Positions 44,614-53,129 of a DNA stretch of 64,000 bases are shown here, piece by piece. The first letter of the stretch is position 1. Every line of letters starts with the position of its first letter. The DNA is from an uncultured Oscillospiraceae bacterium (GTDB lineage: Bacteria; Bacillota; Clostridia; Oscillospirales; Acutalibacteraceae). The stretch is taken from contig UQWL01000011.1 in the NCBI GenBank assembly GCA_900544715.1, forward strand, positions 1-64,000, given 5' to 3'. The notes below the pieces were generated by a model. That model ran no database searches. It had not been told where the DNA came from and worked only from the letters and a program-made list of their open reading frames with translations. A program made the position numbers and the translations under genes.

Positions 44614-46095
44614 TTATGAATCCAACAAAGCCAATTGTTCGCAGCGGGCGATGCCACGCTCTAGAATGGCCAGGGATTCCTCCCTGCTGTAAACCCATTC
44701 CCCCTCCGGCATGGACTGAATAAAATCATAAAACGCCCCACACAGGCTCTGCTCATCAAAGATAATGCTGGCATACAGCTGTGTAGCGCTGTCATGCACT
44801 TCAAAAGCAGCTTTCCGCTCGCCCTGGCAGTGGAGGGAAAAGCCCTCCACAAATGGGAAGCGCGACTCATTGACAAAATAGAGCAAAATTTTTCCATCCA
44901 TGACGCCCTGATGGAATCGCTTGAGGAGTTCTAACCTGTCCTGTTTGTCAAATGCACGCGCATAAGCAGGAGGAAACGCGCACAGGCGGCCTTCGTCAAT
45001 AAAAAGATCCAGCCCACGCTCCCAGCAGATGCTGGTGATTTTCGTCATGCGGGGAGCCATTGTTTGATAATACTCATAAAGCGCGTGCGCAAGCTCTTCT
45101 GTCCCTTCTTCCTCCAGATTCACGATCCGCTCTATCATCTCTTTGGTAAGAAATGGCCCCAGGCATGGCTGTAACTCCAAAGAGTAGGTCTGGTATGGCT
45201 CTGCGCTGGCATAGAAGTTGGCGCTGGCGTCAATCATTTGCTTTGCCGAAGGTGCCCGGTGAATCAACGGCCTAGAGAGCTTGACCGCCTGGTCAAAACG
45301 CTCTTTGTATGCCGCCAATAAGTCATCACTGCTGACAAGAGCCGCTGTTTCTAAATTATCAGAGAGCCACAGCAGCCTTTGATTGGTATAAAGATAGAAA
45401 GAGAAAGGAGTAGACACATCTGCATAGAGCGGCGCGGTGCTGTAATAAAACCAGGGATGGTATGCACAGCCCGGTGCGATACAAAAGGGCAGCACGCCGA
45501 AAAGCGCCTTCAGGTTATTCAGATCCGTTCTCGTATCTTTCGTAAGCGGAAGAACGTGGCGCAGCTCCAGCTTCCCTCCCGCGCCGAGATACATCCAGAG
45601 CAGGATGCGCTGCAACATCCCCTGCCGCAAAATTGCATTTGTGCACACCATTGGATGCTCCTGCGTGCCGATCTCCTCGCTCAAAATTTGGTGCAGGACA
45701 CCCTCCACGGCAAACGGGCCGCGGTAAAGCTGAATTCCCTCTTTCGGAAGCGTGTGGAAATCAATGGGCTCGATCGGATTGCAATCAGGCCGTGCCGCGT
45801 CCTGAGGGATCATCTCGGCCAGCGTCGAAAGCTGCTGCTGCATATAGGAACGCCTCCGATAGGCCCATTCGCCCACACTGCTGACATAATAACAATGCGA
45901 CAAAATACGCTCTTCCTCCACCGTAAGCGGCAACTCGCGCAGCAAAAGCCGAAATACCGCTTGTTCCGGCAGATTCTTCCCCTTCAGGAAGCTGGCAATG
46001 ACGCTGCGCGGCACGCCGGTTCGTTCCGCTAAAAGTGCAGTATCCGTTTTTCCCTCCTTGATGAAGTGGCCCAGGCATGCGCTGAACTCAGACAT
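44614..46095 (-). CDS. Large XRE-type HTH protein, second of tandem pair
   Basis: A 493-residue protein. The N-terminal 60 residues form a helix-turn-helix like lambda repressor (TALLAERTGVPRSVIASFLKG). The remaining 430 residues are a large helical domain I do not recognise, shared with the upstream paralog: both have QEHPMV/QEHPQV followed by a region ending ELRH/EIRH, and an HPWFYYS/DPRFYYE block. It overlaps the paralog by 8 bases (ATGTCTGA), so the two are cotranslated. It may be a sensor-regulator in which the large domain binds a ligand, but nothing in the sequence shows what. The extended frame to 46131 is not used, since MSEF at 46095 parallels MSDF of the paralog. Confidence 0.8.
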   Translation of the reverse strand: MSEFSACLGHFIKEGKTDTALLAERTGVPRSVIASFLKGKNLPEQAVFRLLLRELPLTVEEERILSHCYYVSSVGEWAYRRRSYMQQQLSTLAEMIPQDAARPDCNPIEPIDFHTLPKEGIQLYRGPFAVEGVLHQILSEEIGTQEHPMVCTNAILRQGMLQRILLWMYLGAGGKLELRHVLPLTKDTRTDLNNLKALFGVLPFCIAPGCAYHPWFYYSTAPLYADVSTPFSFYLYTNQRLLWLSDNLETAALVSSDDLLAAYKERFDQAVKLSRPLIHRAPSAKQMIDASANFYASAEPYQTYSLELQPCLGPFLTKEMIERIVNLEEEGTEELAHALYEYYQTMAPRMTKITSICWERGLDLFIDEGRLCAFPPAYARAFDKQDRLELLKRFHQGVMDGKILLYFVNESRFPFVEGFSLHCQGERKAAFEVHDSATQLYASIIFDEQSLCGAFYDFIQSMPEGEWVYSREESLAILERGIARCEQLALLDS

Positions 46096-47572
46096 ATTGC
46101 ACCCCACCTTCTTCCCCGCATGACGCTGCAATCAAATTGCGCAGGATCGCTTCTGATTCCTTCCCCGTATAAAGCAGCCCACTCTCCGGAAGGCCGGAGA
46201 GAAAGCCCAAAATCGCCTGCCGCAGCGTTTTCTCCCGAATCTGCACGTTGGCGCCCCCGCGGCCATTGAACGGATACGCATAGATGATGCATTTTTCATC
46301 CTCACTTGCATGAATGGATACCCGATCGGGAAAACGGAAGCGTGCCGGATTCATCAGATACAGCTTGATCCGTCCAGTCTGGATCAGGCTCAGCAGCCGT
46401 TTTAAAATAGAAATCCTGTCAGAATGTGCAAAGGGACGAAAATATTGCTCCGGCAACGAGTCGCTCCGGCCGGTTTTCAAAAATTGGGAAAAACAGTCGA
46501 CCGTCGTCATCGCAACGCAAGTTTTGATGCTTTGCTTCAGGCATTCAAAATAGCAGCAGGTGCGTTCCACAACAGCGCGCGCACTGGGCGATTCATCCCG
46601 CCTGACCGAATACAGGAGCTCAGGGGGGCAGCATAGCGCAAGGCACGGAAAGCCGCCTGAAGCGACGAATTGATCTCTCGCCCTTTTGCCCCGATAAAAA
46701 GATTCCCCCATTTGATATGCTTCCTCCAGCGATACGGCCCGCTGCAGAAGTGGCTCCGCATTTGCAAACGTTTGCTGAAAACGCTGCTCGTAGCACATTC
46801 TTATTTCAGGCTCCCGAATCAAAGTGGCAAGCTTATTCTCCTCAGAAAAGCAAAGCACGCATTTCGTTGTGATCAAATAGGAATGAAACAGGGACGATGG
46901 GTTGGAATGGGGAGAAACATTCTCATAATAAAAGCGGGGATCATAGCCGTCTACTGATGAAAAGCTGAACAGCAGTGCATCAAACAGCATTTTTAAATTA
47001 TGCGGATGGGAACCAATGCTTTTATGAAAACGGATCAGATGACGAATTTCGATCCGATCATTCTGTTCCAGATAAAGTTGCAACAGCGCCCTGCCCACGC
47101 CAGTCATCCCATCCAGCATATTGGTGGATACTTGGGGGTGCTCCTGCCCCTTTAATTCCTCCAAAAGCACTTGACGGGCAACGTTTTCCACCATATACTC
47201 GCCCCGGATGCAGGAAACGCTCCCCCGCAGCAGCTCCGCCTGCTCGGTGAAATGCCCGCCAGCAGAAATAGGAGGGAGACCTACCATCACCTCGTTAAAC
47301 CGCTCCAGCCGCTTTTTGATATAGGCCCTCTGATAAAAAATGCTTTCCCCGTTTTTTAGGATGTTATAATTCTCCAACAGCTGCTCTCGCTCGTGCGGGA
47401 ACAGACGAAGCGTTTTCACTACCTTTTGGAAAAAAGACGCGCTGGGAACCAATTGTCCTTTCAAAACCCGGTGCAGTGTTGGCCGGTCAACGCCCGCTTC
47501 CTGCGCAAAGCCATAAACCGAATACCCATCTTCCTGGATGAGGCGTTCCAAAAAAACACTAAAATCCGACAT
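46088..47572 (-). CDS. Large XRE-type HTH protein, first of tandem pair
   Basis: A 494-residue protein with an N-terminal helix-turn-helix (YGFAQEAGVDRPTLHRVLKG) and the same large C-terminal domain as the downstream paralog. Its N-terminal pattern MSDFSVFLERLI parallels MSEFSACLGHFI of the other. GAGGGAGAG lies before the ATG, and a sigma-A-like promoter lies at 47616-47644. A structured RNA is transcribed in the opposite direction from the same intergenic region. Two copies with identical architecture but diverged sequence suggest a heteromeric regulator or specialised duplicates (inference). Confidence 0.8.
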   Translation of the reverse strand: MSDFSVFLERLIQEDGYSVYGFAQEAGVDRPTLHRVLKGQLVPSASFFQKVVKTLRLFPHEREQLLENYNILKNGESIFYQRAYIKKRLERFNEVMVGLPPISAGGHFTEQAELLRGSVSCIRGEYMVENVARQVLLEELKGQEHPQVSTNMLDGMTGVGRALLQLYLEQNDRIEIRHLIRFHKSIGSHPHNLKMLFDALLFSFSSVDGYDPRFYYENVSPHSNPSSLFHSYLITTKCVLCFSEENKLATLIREPEIRMCYEQRFQQTFANAEPLLQRAVSLEEAYQMGESFYRGKRARDQFVASGGFPCLALCCPPELLYSVRRDESPSARAVVERTCCYFECLKQSIKTCVAMTTVDCFSQFLKTGRSDSLPEQYFRPFAHSDRISILKRLLSLIQTGRIKLYLMNPARFRFPDRVSIHASEDEKCIIYAYPFNGRGGANVQIREKTLRQAILGFLSGLPESGLLYTGKESEAILRNLIAASCGEEGGVQYV

Positions 47573-47615
47573 GCTATGTTTCTCTCCCTCACATAGATGT
47601 TTCTGGAATCATTCC

Positions 47616-47644
47616 ATTTTAGCCCATATAGTACACGATAACAA
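47616..47644 (-). promoter_or_regulatory. Promoter of the tandem XRE operon
   Basis: On the minus strand TTGTTA (47639-47644) and TAAAAT (47616-47621) are 17 bases apart. Confidence 0.6.
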
Positions 47645-47676
47645 AAATTTCATTTTACCACAGTCGGAACCACAGG

Positions 47677-47705
47677 TTGCTTTTTTGCAATCAATCGGCT
47701 ATGAT
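47677..47705 (+). promoter_or_regulatory. Promoter of the divergent structured RNA
   Basis: TTGCTT (47677-47682) and TATGAT (47700-47705) are 17 bases apart. The start would be near 47711, just before the first hairpin. Confidence 0.6.
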
Positions 47706-47710
47706 GAATA

Positions 47711-47836
47711 CGACATAAGTAAGGGGGTATCTTTTACTTATGGGTGTGACTGCGTGTCATACACCTTTCCATACCTGCTTTGGCAGGCGCGAAGAGCCGT
47801 GGCGTTGGGGGGCGCTACGGCTCTTCGCGTTTTTTT
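47711..47836 (+). ncRNA. Predicted structured RNA, about 126 nt, four hairpins
   Basis: Four successive hairpins: CATAAGTAA/TTACTTATG (47714-47742), GGTGTGAC/GTC-ACACC (47743-47765, two-base bulge), CCTGC/GCAGG with a TTTG loop (47774-47787), and a 12+4-bp terminator stem CGCGAAGAGCCG/CGGCTCTTCGCG (47788-47829) running into seven Ts. A promoter lies directly upstream and no plus-strand ORF with a ribosome binding site is present. Both flanking genes are on the minus strand, and the T-run is only on the plus strand, so this is not their terminator. It does not look like SRP, 6S, tmRNA or RNase P RNA. Family unknown. Confidence 0.65.
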
Positions 47837-47915
47837 AGGACGAACAAGGTAGGGGCGCACTGTTTGCTCCGTATACTAAGATCATAAACAGTTTTTAAGT
47901 AAAATGAGGTTTTCC

Positions 47916-49802
47916 TCACGAGGCGGGATGCGCCATTCCTGCAAACTGGCTGTTGTAGAGCTCCGCATAAAAACCGCCCTGCTCCAGCAGGCCCGCATGT
48001 TGGCCCATTTCAACGATCCGGCCATGGTTCATTGCCAAAATGAGATCCGCTGTGCGGATGGTGGAGAGCCGGTGCGCAATCACGAAGCAGGTGCGGTTTT
48101 GCATCAACTCCTGCATCGCCTTCTGGATGAGCACCTCCGTGCGGGTATCGACGGAGCTGGTCGCTTCATCGAGGATCAAAATGGCCGGATCGGCCAGGAT
48201 GGCGCGTGCAATGGTCAACAGCTGCCGCTGGCCCTGCGAGAGGTTCATGCCTTCCTCTTCCAGAACCGTATCGTATCCGTCTGGCAGTGTATGGATGAAA
48301 TGCGTCACCCGCGCCATACGCGCCGCCGCCTCTACCTCCTCCCGCGTTGCGCCGGGCCGGCCATAGGCGATGTTATCATAGATCGTGCCTTCAAAAAGCC
48401 AGGTATCTTGCAACACCATGCCGAACAGATGCCGCAGGTTTTCCCGGGAAAGCTCCCGGATATCGGCGCCGTCTACCGTAATCCGACCGCTATCCACATC
48501 GTAAAAACGCATGAGAAGATTGACAAGCGTGGTCTTGCCCGCCCCGGTGGGGCCGACGATGGCAACCAACTGCCCGGGCTTTGCCTCCAAATTCAAATCC
48601 TGAATCAGCGGTTTTTCCGGCAGATACTGAAAATCCACATGCTCAAAGCGGACTTTCCCAACTTCCCCCCGCGCCTTTTCAATCGTGTGGAGCGGCTGCT
48701 CCGGAACCTCCTCTTCCTCATCGAGCAGCCGGAAAACGCGCTCCGCCGATGCGAGGGAGGATTGAATATTGTTTGCGATATTGCCCAGATCCGCGATCGG
48801 CTGGGTAAACATCTTCGAATACATGATAAACGAAGTCACGTCGCCCAGCGAGATGCTGCCGGAGAGAACATAACTCCCTCCTGCCACACAGATCAGAACA
48901 TAGCTGATGTTATTGATAAAGCCCAAAAGCGGCATGATCGTGCCGGAGATAAACTGCGCCTTGCGGCTGACGCGGTATAATTCATCATTGATTTCGTCAA
49001 ATTCCGCAATCGCATTCTGCTCATGGCCGAATACTTTGACGATATTGTGGCCTGTATACATCTCCTCGATATGGCCGTTCAATTCACCCATGTGATCCCA
49101 CTGGCGGCGGAAATAACGCCGGGAGTAGCGGGAGATCACGAATGTGACAACCAGGCAGGCCGGAAGAACGGAAATCGCGATCAGCGTCATTCGCCAGCTC
49201 ACATAAAACATCATCCCCATCACAGAAATCAGCATCACCAGGGAGGATAAGATCTGCGTGAGGTTATTTTGCAGCGTATTGCTCACATTATCGATATCGT
49301 TCATAATGCGGCTGAGGATATCGCCCTTGGAATGACCGTCAAAGTAGCGAAGCGGCAGGCGGGAAAGCTTTTCATTCACCTGCTCGCGCATGGCACAGAC
49401 CACCTTCTGCGTTACGCCCGCCATCGTATAGGCCTGCACATAGCTGAAAACAGCGCTCATCCCAAACAACCCCGCGAGCAGCAGTAAAATCCGGCCGATT
49501 TTGCCAAAATTCATGGTGCCGCCTGAAAGCTTTACTTCCACCTGCGCCTGAATCGCATCCACCGCGTCGCCCAAGAGCATGGGGCCAAACACCGTGACAA
49601 AAGTGCCAAGTACCGCCGTGACCAGCACGAGCAAGACGGCGGGCCAGAACGGTTGCAACAGGCCGAGCAGGCGCAGCGTTGTTCCGCGCACATCGCGCGG
49701 TCGCTCATTGGGCGGGCGGCGGTTTTTGCTGCGGTTATAAGCCTTCGCGCGCAGATTTCGGTTGGATTCCCTTGCCGGGCCGGCGGAGTGATGTTTGCTC
49801 AT
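47916..49802 (-). CDS. ABC exporter half-transporter (canonical site subunit)
   Basis: A 628-residue membrane-ATPase fusion with about 45 basic N-terminal residues, six membrane helices and a C-terminal nucleotide-binding domain: Walker A GPTGAGKTT, signature LSQGQ, Walker B ILILDEATSSVD with the catalytic Glu, and the switch His in FVIAHRLST. It follows the other half-transporter gene by 59 bases on the same strand, the layout of heterodimeric multidrug exporters such as YheI/YheH and TM287/288. GGAAAGGA lies upstream of the ATG. The substrate is unknown. Confidence 0.92.
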   Translation of the reverse strand: MSKHHSAGPARESNRNLRAKAYNRSKNRRPPNERPRDVRGTTLRLLGLLQPFWPAVLLVLVTAVLGTFVTVFGPMLLGDAVDAIQAQVEVKLSGGTMNFGKIGRILLLLAGLFGMSAVFSYVQAYTMAGVTQKVVCAMREQVNEKLSRLPLRYFDGHSKGDILSRIMNDIDNVSNTLQNNLTQILSSLVMLISVMGMMFYVSWRMTLIAISVLPACLVVTFVISRYSRRYFRRQWDHMGELNGHIEEMYTGHNIVKVFGHEQNAIAEFDEINDELYRVSRKAQFISGTIMPLLGFINNISYVLICVAGGSYVLSGSISLGDVTSFIMYSKMFTQPIADLGNIANNIQSSLASAERVFRLLDEEEEVPEQPLHTIEKARGEVGKVRFEHVDFQYLPEKPLIQDLNLEAKPGQLVAIVGPTGAGKTTLVNLLMRFYDVDSGRITVDGADIRELSRENLRHLFGMVLQDTWLFEGTIYDNIAYGRPGATREEVEAAARMARVTHFIHTLPDGYDTVLEEEGMNLSQGQRQLLTIARAILADPAILILDEATSSVDTRTEVLIQKAMQELMQNRTCFVIAHRLSTIRTADLILAMNHGRIVEMGQHAGLLEQGGFYAELYNSQFAGMAHPAS

Positions 49803-49861
49803 TCTTATGATTCATTCCTTTCCATAGGAGGCGCAAAACTCGTTTGAAAGGATCGATTCTT

Positions 49862-51619
49862 TCAAACGACCTCCTCCTTCGCCAGCTGGGATTCTACAAT
49901 TTCCTGATAGACTCGGCAGTTCTCAAGCAGTTCACGATGCGTGCCAATTCCGGCCACCTTGCCCTCATCGAGCACAATGATCCGGTCGGCATCCAAAATC
50001 GTGCCCACGCGCTGAGCCACGATAATCAGGTTCGCATCCTTGAAATGCTCCCGGATCGCGGCTCTCAAGCGCGCGTCCGTGCGGAAATCGAGGGCGGAAA
50101 AGCTATCGTCAAAAATATAAAACTCCGCCGGGCGGATAAGCGCCCTGGCAATCGCAAGGCGCTGCTTCTGCCCGCCAGACAGGTTGGTGCCGCTTTGCGA
50201 CACCATATCATAAAGCCCGTTGGGCAGCTTCTCGACAAAAGAACGCGCCTGCGCGATCTCCAGCGTTTGAAGCATTTCCTCCGGGGTTGCGTCCTCCTTG
50301 CCGTAGCGCAGATTATCCGCCACCGTCCCGCTGAACAGAAAGGCCTTTTGCGGGATAATGCCGATTTTGCGGTGCAGCACATCCTGCTCCTGCTCGCGGA
50401 CATCCACGCCATCCACCAGCACGCGGCCGCCCGTCACATCATAAAAGCGGGGGATTAAATTCACCAGCGTTGATTTGCCGCAGCCGGTACCGCCGACGAT
50501 CGCCGTGACCTCCCCCGCACGCGCCTCAAAGCTGATATGGCTGAGCACTGGCTCCTGCGCCCCCGGGTAGGAAAAGGAAACATTTTCAAAAACGAGATGT
50601 CCGCTCTCCCTTTTTGCCGGCGCCTTCGGGGCCTGCGGCTCCAAAATCATCGGCTCCAGATCGAGCACCTCAGCGATCCTGCGCGCGGAAATCTCCGCGC
50701 GCGGCACCATAATGAAGAGGGAAACCGCCATCACAAGGGCAAAAATAATCATCAGCAGATAGAGCACAAACGCCTGCAAATTGCCCACCGTGCCCGCGAT
50801 CTGAGCCGCCTGCGTGGCAGGGTTAAAGGAATCCACCTGCTTACTGCCCACCCAGACGAGGGTGATAATCGTGCCATAGAGCAGCATCATCGCAATCGGA
50901 ATCAGGGCGGCAAACATCCGGTTGATGCGCAGCGCCGTGCCCGTGAGCTCGCGGTTTGCATCTCCAAAACGGCCATCCTCATAATCCGAGCGGTTGAAGG
51001 CGCGGATCACGCGGATGCCGCTGAGCTTCTCCCGCACTACCTGGTTGAGGCGGTCTGTTTTCTTCTGCATCACATCGAACATCGGCATCACTTTTTTGAC
51101 GATGACGAGCGCAATTGCCACAATAATAGGCAGCAAAAGAAAGATAATCATGCTCAGCCGCTTATTCATGATAAACGACATGATAACCCCGCCGATCATC
51201 ATCAGCGGCGCGCTGATCACGTTGCGCAGCACCATGAGCACCATATCCTGAATCTGACGGATATCGTTGGTAGAGCGTGTGATAAGCGACGGTGTGCCAA
51301 TTTTATCGATATCACTTTGGGACAGGCTTTCCACCTTATAAAACACAGCCTTGCGCAGTTCCCGCCCAAAACCCGTGGAGACCTTGCTGGAGCATGCGCT
51401 TGCCAGGATGCTCACCAGCACGCCCACGGCGGAAATAGCCAGCATGATGGCGCCGACCCGCCATATGTAGCTAAGCTCGCCGCGCGTAATTCCTTCATTG
51501 ATGATATCCGCCATCATTGACGGCAGGATCAGCTGCGAAAGGGAGTGCAGCAAAACCAGAAACACCGTCAGGATAGCCGCTGTACGGTAGGGGCTGAGAT
51601 ATTTGAGCACCTTACGCAA
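49862..51619 (-). CDS. ABC exporter half-transporter (degenerate site subunit)
   Basis: A 585-residue half-transporter. Walker A is GGTGCGKST and the signature is LSGGQKQRL. Walker B reads FYIFDDSFSALD, with Asp in place of the catalytic Glu, and the switch His is Gln (VAQRVGT). Loss of these two residues in one subunit is the mark of asymmetric heterodimeric exporters. Translation starts at TTG 51619, 7 bases after AAGGAGGG; the in-frame extension to 51784 has no site. It is the first of the two ABC genes. Confidence 0.92.
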   Translation of the reverse strand: MRKVLKYLSPYRTAAILTVFLVLLHSLSQLILPSMMADIINEGITRGELSYIWRVGAIMLAISAVGVLVSILASACSSKVSTGFGRELRKAVFYKVESLSQSDIDKIGTPSLITRSTNDIRQIQDMVLMVLRNVISAPLMMIGGVIMSFIMNKRLSMIIFLLLPIIVAIALVIVKKVMPMFDVMQKKTDRLNQVVREKLSGIRVIRAFNRSDYEDGRFGDANRELTGTALRINRMFAALIPIAMMLLYGTIITLVWVGSKQVDSFNPATQAAQIAGTVGNLQAFVLYLLMIIFALVMAVSLFIMVPRAEISARRIAEVLDLEPMILEPQAPKAPAKRESGHLVFENVSFSYPGAQEPVLSHISFEARAGEVTAIVGGTGCGKSTLVNLIPRFYDVTGGRVLVDGVDVREQEQDVLHRKIGIIPQKAFLFSGTVADNLRYGKEDATPEEMLQTLEIAQARSFVEKLPNGLYDMVSQSGTNLSGGQKQRLAIARALIRPAEFYIFDDSFSALDFRTDARLRAAIREHFKDANLIIVAQRVGTILDADRIIVLDEGKVAGIGTHRELLENCRVYQEIVESQLAKEEVV

Positions 51620-51787
51620 GCAGTTGCCCTCCTTTATATTCCATGAGGAACGCCGGATCAGCCACAGGGATTCCGGCTTATTTGATATATGTTCTTTCTC
51701 CCATAGTATACCAACTTCTTTTTCAGAATTCAATGAGAAAGACACATGAAAATATTGTTCGACAAAATAAAAACGACATGCCAAAAA

Positions 51788-51961
51788 TCAGCGTATTCCA
51801 CCGGCTCCGAAGCTGCGGGAGAGAATCAAAAGTTCAACGAGCGACTTTCGAAAATTATCCCTTGCTTTTTTAACAGCGGTCTCCTCCGGGATAGGGGTGT
51901 GTACTTTCCCCGCCCTGCAACGTGCCAAGGCTTCCTGCATTTTTTGTTTGATCATTTTCAT
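51788..51961 (-). CDS. Small charged protein upstream of the ABC exporter
   Basis: A 57-residue ORF starting MKMIKQKMQEALARCRAGKV and ending SRSFGAGGIR. AAAAGGAG lies just before the first ATG and 9 bases before a second in-frame ATG at 51955. It is mostly charged helix. It lies on the same strand as the exporter, 168 bases upstream. An overlapping acidic ORF in another frame (ATG near 52061) could be the real one instead. No family recognised. Confidence 0.4.
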   Translation of the reverse strand: MKMIKQKMQEALARCRAGKVHTPIPEETAVKKARDNFRKSLVELLILSRSFGAGGIR

Positions 51962-52137
51962 CAGCTCCTTTTTTATTCAGAATGACAGCTGTGTCACTCT
52001 CATCCAAAATCATGCCGGTTTCCGCCTCCTCTTCCGATTTGTCTTCAAAGGCCATTGAACACAAGCCTATTTTATTATACTGTCTTAAAAATATCAAGTA
52101 GCCGAAGTGTATCGCCTTTTTATTTCCCTATACTATT

Positions 52138-52156
52138 ATCATGTAAATGATATAAT
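52138..52156 (+). promoter_or_regulatory. Promoter -10 box with inverted repeat before the small XRE gene
   Basis: ATCAT-GTAA-ATGAT (52138-52151) overlaps the start of a TATAAT -10 box (52151-52156). The position suggests autorepression by the XRE protein encoded 18 bases on. No good -35 box is seen. Confidence 0.45.
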
Positions 52157-52173
52157 GATAGGTAGGGATTCTC

Positions 52174-52413
52174 ATGTACTTGAATGAAGCTGTTGCGAAA
52201 CGAATAAAGGAACTTTGCAAAGATCGCTCCATGACACAATATCAGTTGTATATCGCGAGCGGGGTTCCGCAATCTACGCTTAGTACAATTATGAGCTGCT
52301 CATACCCCAGTATGAAACTTCGCATTATTTATGAAATCTGCGAAGGCTTTGGCATTACGCTAGAAGAATTCTTCCACTCCCCATTATTTAAACGTGAAAA
52401 TCTAGAAGATTAA
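52174..52413 (+). CDS. Small XRE-family transcriptional regulator
   Basis: A 79-residue protein that is almost entirely one Cro/C1-type helix-turn-helix domain: VAKRIKELCKDRSMTQYQLY, then SGVPQSTLSTIM and IYEICEGFGITLEEFF. AGGG lies 7 bases before the ATG. No toxin-like partner or phage gene is adjacent. It probably represses its own promoter through the inverted repeat upstream. The 260 bases after it contain an extended -10 box (TGATATAAT near 52460) but no gene. Confidence 0.82.
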   Translation: MYLNEAVAKRIKELCKDRSMTQYQLYIASGVPQSTLSTIMSCSYPSMKLRIIYEICEGFGITLEEFFHSPLFKRENLED

Positions 52414-52675
52414 TTCGGCCATTATTTTTTGCACTTTTTCAGGGTAAAATCCAAAATAGTGATATAATGGTGTAGAAATGGTGAATTGTTTTTCCATGTA
52501 ATACCTTCACAAAGAGAATCAAAAAGCCTTTGCTCTTTTCTAATGATTGTAATACATAATATGATTTGATGCAGACAAGACTAGAGCATTTTGCTCCAGA
52601 ATAAAGACACTGGCGGATAAAATTTGAAAAAGGATAATACGGGCGAACACAGACATGCCGCCCCTGCTTTACAAC

Positions 52676-52894
52676 TCATTCCCATTGTGATCCGCCTTCA
52701 GGCAAAAAGCGATTATGGGTTACCATCAGGAGGCCCTCCCGCTGCATTTTCCCCAATTCATTCGACAGGGCGCTGCGGTCAACGCTCAGGTAATCCGCCA
52801 GCTGCTGGCGGTTAAACGGGATCGAAAAGGCCTGGCTGCCGCAATGCGCCGCCTGAAATGATAAATAGGACTGCACCCGTCCACGTATGGTTTT
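52676..52894 (-). pseudogene. 3' half of a Crp/Fnr-family regulator gene
   Basis: The minus strand encodes only the C-terminal DNA-binding part of a Crp/Fnr regulator: SKTIRGRVQSYLSFQAAH, then the winged helix RQQLADYLSVDRSALSNELG and KMQREGLLMV, ending near VTHNRFLP. The cyclic-nucleotide-binding half is missing. The frame upstream of residue KTIR no longer matches the family and soon meets a stop codon. The break at about 52894 coincides with the start of a cupin fragment reading the other way. Confidence 0.78.
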
Positions 52895-53057
52895 GGAGGG
52901 TGGCAGCCAATTTACGGTAGACGGCAAAATCCATCTCTGCAAGGCGGGCGTTGCGCTGATGATGCCGGCCCAAAAGCCGCATTTCGTCTATGCGCCGGAA
53001 GCGTTTAACATGCTGCTGACCGTTATTTTTCCCCTGGAAGATCCTTCAATCCGCTGA
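52893..53057 (+). pseudogene. 3' half of a cupin-domain protein gene
   Basis: The plus strand from the same breakpoint encodes the second half of a cupin: LEGGSQFTVDGKIHLCKAG, ALMMPAQKPHFVYAPEAF, NMLLTVIFP, ending LEDPSIR. This is the C-terminal strand pattern of cupin_2 proteins; the first metal-binding half is absent and no start codon fits. With the Crp/Fnr fragment it forms a back-to-back pair of gene ends, as left by deletion of the shared promoter region and both N-terminal halves. Confidence 0.68.
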
Positions 53058-53076
53058 AAGCAAAAAATGAAAAAGG

Positions 53077-53108
53077 CATGCAGGCTGTTTTTCAGCCTGC
53101 ATGTCTTT
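53077..53108. terminator. Bidirectional terminator at the end of the oxidoreductase operon
   Basis: CATGCAGGCTG pairs with CAGCCTGCATG around TTTTT; CTTTTTCATTTTTT follows on the minus strand and TCTTTTC on the plus strand. Confidence 0.85.
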
Positions 53109-53129
53109 TCTTCATACTTGTAATGAATT

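Noticed and set aside
47788..47836. Hairpin as terminator of the ABC exporter operon on the minus strand
   Set aside because: The T-run is only on the plus strand, so it ends a rightward transcript.
47538..47852. 104-residue ORF over the structured RNA at 47711
   Set aside because: It runs through the terminator stem, has no ribosome binding site and resembles no protein.
51870..52061. Acidic ORF (MAFEDKSEEE...) on the minus strand
   Set aside because: It lacks a ribosome binding site and overlaps a 57-residue ORF that has one; neither is certain, and the better-supported one was listed.
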